From Atopobium sp034113385 (GTDB lineage: Bacteria; Actinomycetota; Coriobacteriia; Coriobacteriales; Atopobiaceae): DNA of 64,000 bases. The position numbers and the translations under genes were made by a program. Below, in pieces: positions 60,241-64,000 of this stretch (positions are counted from its first letter, which is position 1; each line of letters begins with the position of its first letter). Under the pieces are notes generated by a model. The model was not told the origin of the DNA, did no database searches, and was given only the letters and a program-made list of their open reading frames with translations. The stretch spans positions 62,001 through 126,000 of the forward strand of contig NZ_JAXEXL010000013.1 in assembly GCF_034113385.1 (NCBI RefSeq), in the 5' to 3' direction.

Positions 60241-62541
60241 ATGGAATCACTGTATACCAAATATCGTCCACAGACGTTTGATGACGTAGTGGGACAAAGT
60301 CATGTGGTAAGTACACTTAAGCGTGCCGTATTGGAAGACCGTACGGGTCACGCCTATCTGTTTTGTGGCCCGCGCGGCACTGGTAAAACTACCATGGCTC
60401 GCGTATTGGCAAAAGCACTGATTTGTAAGAAGGATGAGGGCGGCCTGCCTGATGGCAACTGTGAAGATTGCCAGCTTATTGCAGCAGGTGAGCATCCTGA
60501 TGTCTATGAGCTTGATGCAGCATCCCGTACGGGTGTAGATAGTGTTCGTGACGAGATTATCAATAATGTGAACTATGCGCCGGTACGTGGGCAGCGCAAG
60601 GTCTACATTATCGACGAGGTTCACATGCTCACCAACCAGGCGTTTAATGCGCTTCTTAAAACCCTGGAAGAGCCTCCGTCACATGTTGTTTTTATCCTGT
60701 GTACCACAGATCCTCAAAAGATTCTGGCTACGGTTCTTTCTCGTGTGCAGCGCTTTGACTTTCATGCCATCTCTACGAGCGACATTGTTAATCGATTGGC
60801 CTATATTTGCGATGCCGAGGGCTTTAGTTATGACGAGAATGCGCTTGAGTTGGTGGCACGTCATGCGCGCGGTGGATTACGTGATGCGCTTAGTACGCTT
60901 GAACAGCTGTCTGTGTTTGGAGCAGGCACTATTTCTATTGATGGCGTTAATGACATGCTGGGCTCTACGAGCAACCAACAGCTTGGTCAGGTAACCGCAG
61001 CACTTGCCATGCGCGATGTGGTCTCTCTCTTTAACGTAGTTGCTGAGTTGGTCAACAACGGACATGACCTTTTGCAATTTACTCGTGAACTTGCTGCTCA
61101 TGTGCGCAATCTATACGTTATTGCTGCTGGTGGAAATCCTGCCACTCTTATTGTTGGAACAGCAGAAGAGACCACACAGCTCACGCAAGAAGCACAGCAG
61201 TTTACCGGTGGAGTAGACCGCTTATCTCGTGTGTTAGTGGAGCTTGGCCATGCGTCTGCTCAAATGCGTATGGCAACCAACCAGCGTCTGGTGTTAGAAG
61301 TTTGTTTTACGCGGCTAGCTCGGCCTGAGTCAGAGCTTACACTTGAGGCATTAGCAGAACGTATTGCGGTACTTGAGTTCCATCTTAATCAAACTGCTGT
61401 TCTAGCTCCAGCGCCGCAACAGGTTAGTGTTTCTGCGCCGGCAATACCTCAGCAAGACCCAGTTCCATCTGCGTCTTTTGAGCCTCCTGTGTCTGAGCCA
61501 GATTCATCTGCTCATGCACCCTTGGTGCCTGAGTCAGAGCAAGTTCCACCTACGCCCGTATCACCCATACCATCTACAGAGCCAGTAGTGCCTGGTAGTC
61601 CTGAGCTTATGCGTGGTTGGCGTCAGGTCTTGGATACCTTGCATGAGAAGGCGCCTTCTCGCAGTTCCTTGCTTATGAATGCAGTTCTTACGGCAGATTC
61701 TGGTGAGGTTCTTACGGTAAGTTTGCCTGCAGGTTCAAAATTTGCTATGAACATGCTGGTACGGCCTGAAGTTATGAAAGAAGTTCAATCAGTTGTAGCA
61801 GACGTGTTTGGTCAGCGTGGTATTGACTATGTTGAGTCTGATACCCCAGTAGCACAGACAAGTGCTCCATCGTTGGCTCCTCAGCCACTGGCAGCGCCTG
61901 ACTCAACTCCAGCTCCGGCCTTGGATTCAACTCCAGTTCCAGTTCAAACTCCAGCATCTGTTTCAGCTCCAACACCAACTCCGGCTTCTGCCTCAGCTCC
62001 AACACCGGTACCCGAGCCTGCGCCTCAGGCAGCGCATGAGCCTGTGGTGGAGGAACGTGTTCCTGTAGATGCCTATGGTGATATTGAGCCCGCACCTTGG
62101 GAAGAAGCTGCAAACGTGCAGCAAACACAACAACCACGACAGCTGGAGCAACCTCAGCAGCCCCAACAACCTCAACAGGCGCAGCAATCACAATCACGCC
62201 CCGCCCCGTCAAAGCCTGTTTCCAAGCCAGCTTCAAAGCGCACAAGGCAAAGCAAGACGGCAGACTCGTACTTCTCGGCACGATCTGCGCTTCCCGATGA
62301 AGTACCTGACGATCTTACCGCACTGCTTGAGGATGTATTTGGTGGTCCAGTAACCGTAACTACGCTTGCGCCCGAGCCAGATGTGGAAGAAACGGCAGAT
62401 GCCTACGATGTCTTAGCAGAAGATGCAGCTACACCAGATATCATGGATGCTCAAGTTGATGGCTTGGAGACAGATGATGCCAACCTCGATGACACATCGG
62501 ACGATGATTTTGTAAACTACGGTGGGGAAGAAAATAAGTAA
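60241..62541 (+). CDS. dnaX: DNA polymerase III subunit gamma/tau
   Basis: The 766-residue product is the clamp-loader ATPase. Seen: YTKYRPQTFDDVVGQSHVVS, Walker A in GPRGTGKTTMARVLAKALIC, the zinc-binding cysteines near CEDCQLI, Walker B in YIIDEVHMLT, sensor motif CTTDPQK and the arginine finger region TVLSRVQRF. After the AAA and collar domains (to about 380) comes a long Pro/Ala/Gln-rich linker (about 380-470 and 540-680), then an acidic tail. I choose the ATG at 60241, 7 bases after AAGGA, over 60235. No frameshift site for a short gamma form was seen. Confidence 0.96.
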   Translation: MESLYTKYRPQTFDDVVGQSHVVSTLKRAVLEDRTGHAYLFCGPRGTGKTTMARVLAKALICKKDEGGLPDGNCEDCQLIAAGEHPDVYELDAASRTGVDSVRDEIINNVNYAPVRGQRKVYIIDEVHMLTNQAFNALLKTLEEPPSHVVFILCTTDPQKILATVLSRVQRFDFHAISTSDIVNRLAYICDAEGFSYDENALELVARHARGGLRDALSTLEQLSVFGAGTISIDGVNDMLGSTSNQQLGQVTAALAMRDVVSLFNVVAELVNNGHDLLQFTRELAAHVRNLYVIAAGGNPATLIVGTAEETTQLTQEAQQFTGGVDRLSRVLVELGHASAQMRMATNQRLVLEVCFTRLARPESELTLEALAERIAVLEFHLNQTAVLAPAPQQVSVSAPAIPQQDPVPSASFEPPVSEPDSSAHAPLVPESEQVPPTPVSPIPSTEPVVPGSPELMRGWRQVLDTLHEKAPSRSSLLMNAVLTADSGEVLTVSLPAGSKFAMNMLVRPEVMKEVQSVVADVFGQRGIDYVESDTPVAQTSAPSLAPQPLAAPDSTPAPALDSTPVPVQTPASVSAPTPTPASASAPTPVPEPAPQAAHEPVVEERVPVDAYGDIEPAPWEEAANVQQTQQPRQLEQPQQPQQPQQAQQSQSRPAPSKPVSKPASKRTRQSKTADSYFSARSALPDEVPDDLTALLEDVFGGPVTVTTLAPEPDVEETADAYDVLAEDAATPDIMDAQVDGLETDDANLDDTSDDDFVNYGGEENK

Positions 62542-62616
62542 GCGTATTGCATCCTGTTTGGTGGGTGCAAGGCGTTTTGTGCGCTTAAACAGCATGTATA
62601 ACAGAAAGGCTTTACC

Positions 62617-62931
62617 ATGGGTATGAATATGGCTCAAATGATGAAACAAGCTCGCAAGATGCAAGAGCAGCTTGCTCAGGCTGAAGAAGCTCTTAAAGAT
62701 GCAGAGGTTTCTTCTTCTGCAGGTGGTGGCATGGTTAAGGTAACTGCTACTGGTAATATGCGTATTACTTCCATTCAGATTGATCCTCAGGCTGTTGATC
62801 CAGATGATGTGGAGCTGCTTCAAGATATGGTTATGGCAGCCATCAACGACGCCCTTACCTCTGCACAAAATCTTGCAAACCAGCAAATGGGCGCCATTAC
62901 AGGCGGCCTTAACATCCCAGGATTGATGTAG
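62617..62931 (+). CDS. YbaB/EbfC-family nucleoid-associated protein
   Basis: The 104-residue product has the YbaB pattern: MAQMMKQARKMQEQLAQAEE helix, VSSSAGGGMVKVTATGNMRI strands and PDDVELLQDMVMAAINDALT helix. It binds DNA as a dimer. It lies between dnaX and recR, the usual order in many bacteria, which supports the assignment. Confidence 0.95.
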   Translation: MGMNMAQMMKQARKMQEQLAQAEEALKDAEVSSSAGGGMVKVTATGNMRITSIQIDPQAVDPDDVELLQDMVMAAINDALTSAQNLANQQMGAITGGLNIPGLM

Positions 62932-62939
62932 GCTTATCT

Positions 62940-63548
62940 GTGGAAGAAGTGGTAAGTCAAGGTCGTGCACTACAACGTTTGCTCGATGAGTTAGGGCGCC
63001 TTCCAGGAATTGGTCCTAAGTCCGCACAACGCATTGCCTATCACATCCTCGAGGCGGATTCAGAAGAGACGCAGCGTCTTGCTCATGCCATTTTGGATGT
63101 TAAACAGCAAGTGCATTTTTGTCCCGTTTGCTTTAGCTATGCTACGCGCGAGAAGTGCGATGTGTGTGAGGATCCACGCCGCGATCAAACAAGCATTTGT
63201 GTTGTGTCCGAGCCGCGTGATGTTTCGGCTATCGAGCGTACTGGTGCGTATCATGGCTTGTATCATGTATTGGGTGGTGTTATTTCACCCATGGATAAGA
63301 TTGGCCCAGACCAGCTTCATGTACGTGAGTTGTTAGCGCGTTTGTCTGACAATAGCGTTACAGAAGTGATTTTGGCTACTAATCCCGACGTTGAGGGAGA
63401 AACTACGGCAACCTATCTAGCGCGCACAATTAAGCCCTTAGGTATTACGGTTTCTCGCTTGGCAAGTGGTCTACCCGTTGGCGGAGATCTTGAATATGCT
63501 GACGAGGTGACTTTAGGTCGTGCTATTGAGGCACGCCGTGAGGCATAG
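62940..63548 (+). CDS. recR: Recombination protein RecR
   Basis: The 202-residue product acts with RecFO in gap repair. Seen: the HhH motif LGRLPGIGPKSAQRIAYHIL, the C4 zinc finger CPVCFSYATREKCDVC, and the Toprim domain with ICVVSEPRDV, ATNPDVEGETTATYLA and the C-terminal ADEVTLGRAIEARR. The start is a GTG at 62940, 8 bases after the ybaB stop. Confidence 0.96.
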   Translation: MEEVVSQGRALQRLLDELGRLPGIGPKSAQRIAYHILEADSEETQRLAHAILDVKQQVHFCPVCFSYATREKCDVCEDPRRDQTSICVVSEPRDVSAIERTGAYHGLYHVLGGVISPMDKIGPDQLHVRELLARLSDNSVTEVILATNPDVEGETTATYLARTIKPLGITVSRLASGLPVGGDLEYADEVTLGRAIEARREA

Positions 63549-63562
63549 CAGGAAGGATTGAG

Positions 63563-64000
63563 ATGTCCGTAGCAGATAATAATTCCCCAACATCTCGTAG
63601 GGGGCGCCATTTTAAGGGAGAAGCCCCAGCTCATGGGCACGCTCGCTCGCAGCGTCCTGTACCTGCCCCTACGCGCAAGGCAAGCCCTACACCTTCCGTA
63701 CCCGTTACAGCAGGTGAAGAAATCTCTGCTTCGGCAACGTCTACGGATGCACCGCGTCCAGCACCGTTGGATGACACCTCTTCATTTGCCACGCTATCCG
63801 GTGATGAAGGTGCGGTTATTTCTAATCGTTCCACGGCTGCTGCGGGTGCTGCCGCTGCACGCGCAAGTCGCAAAGGTAAAAAATCCTCCCAAAAGTTGTC
63901 CAACAAAGCGCGTGAGAACGTTTCTGCTCATACGCAAAAAACCATCGTATCGCGTAAACATTTGCTTGTAGTTATTTTGGCTGCACTTGTGGTCATAGCC
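63563..64000 (+). CDS. Membrane protein with disordered N-terminus, cut by window edge
   Basis: The ATG at 63563 (AAGGAT upstream, 14 bases after recR) opens a frame that runs off the right edge. The first about 130 residues are low in complexity: Pro/Ala/Thr and Ala/Arg/Ser/Lys-rich (STAAAGAAAARASRKGKKSS), so probably cytoplasmic and disordered. A membrane helix begins at the end of the window (HLLVVILAALVVIA). The family cannot be told; extracellular domains would follow. Another frame at 63633 is a shadow. Confidence 0.7.
   Translation, partial: MSVADNNSPTSRRGRHFKGEAPAHGHARSQRPVPAPTRKASPTPSVPVTAGEEISASATSTDAPRPAPLDDTSSFATLSGDEGAVISNRSTAAAGAAAARASRKGKKSSQKLSNKARENVSAHTQKTIVSRKHLLVVILAALVVIA

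Noticed and set aside
61400..62300. Programmed frameshift in dnaX
   Set aside because: No A-run slippery site with a following hairpin was found where the short gamma form would end.

Overview
The window looks like a chromosome segment of an anaerobic, host-associated Coriobacteriia bacterium of the Atopobium/Lancefieldella/Olsenella type. This is inferred from gene content, not from a search: a VaFE-repeat surface protein and an LPXTG-anchored M14 peptidase; the actinobacterial FHA / PP2C phosphatase / RodA-PBP / PASTA-kinase cluster; an N-terminally multi-spanning LuxR regulator; a fermentative pyruvate formate-lyase; and the agmatine deiminase pathway. Base composition looks moderate. No CRISPR array, insertion sequence, integrase or rRNA operon was seen.

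Layout. 1-2746: C-terminally cut surface protein (minus). 2.9-5 kb: tRNA-Gly, a hypothetical gene, an M29 aminopeptidase, tRNA-Lys. 5-12.5 kb: two small membrane proteins, purB, a Tat-type lipoprotein, an OmpR-type two-component system, purC, a membrane protein, tRNA-Arg(CCT). 12.7-22.2 kb (minus): a six-gene, translationally coupled operon for growth and cell-wall control: kinase with polytopic tail, FhaA-like, FhaB-like, PP2C phosphatase, a RodA/FtsW-transpeptidase fusion, PASTA kinase. 22.3-26.7 kb: tRNA-Leu, a RelBE-type toxin-antitoxin pair, gldA, serS, a small gene under a perfect LexA-type box, tRNA-Arg(ACG). 26.8-29.7 kb: a visibly AT-richer block (MerR, SdpI-like, DUF1835-like) between two tRNA genes. 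29.8-41.1 kb: gluQ, a DUF2207 protein, carbamate kinase, purH, a membrane LuxR regulator, and divergently the permease / putrescine carbamoyltransferase / agmatine deiminase genes. 41.4-56.6 kb: GNAT, LPXTG M14 peptidase, QueT-like transporter with a LytS/LytTR system, phosphodiesterase, thioredoxin, pgi, adenine deaminase, SRP RNA, DedA. 56.8-64 kb: split pyruvate formate-lyase with its activase, dnaX, ybaB, recR and a gene running off the right edge.

How the genes fit together. Agmatine is imported and deiminated (aguA), carbamoyl phosphate is released (ptcA), and a separately placed carbamate kinase makes ATP. Pyruvate is cleaved by a PFL whose glycyl-radical domain is a separate small gene, with the activase next door. 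purB, purC and purH are scattered purine genes and ade supplies salvage. Peptidoglycan synthesis is wired to Ser/Thr phosphorylation in one operon.

The most interesting observations are the two-gene pyruvate formate-lyase, the small unknown gene behind a perfect GAAC-N4-GTTC box, the RodA-PBP fusion and the polytopic kinase in the wall operon, and the hairpins between the agmatine genes. Starts were chosen from ribosome-binding sites and family alignment from memory; no database search was possible.
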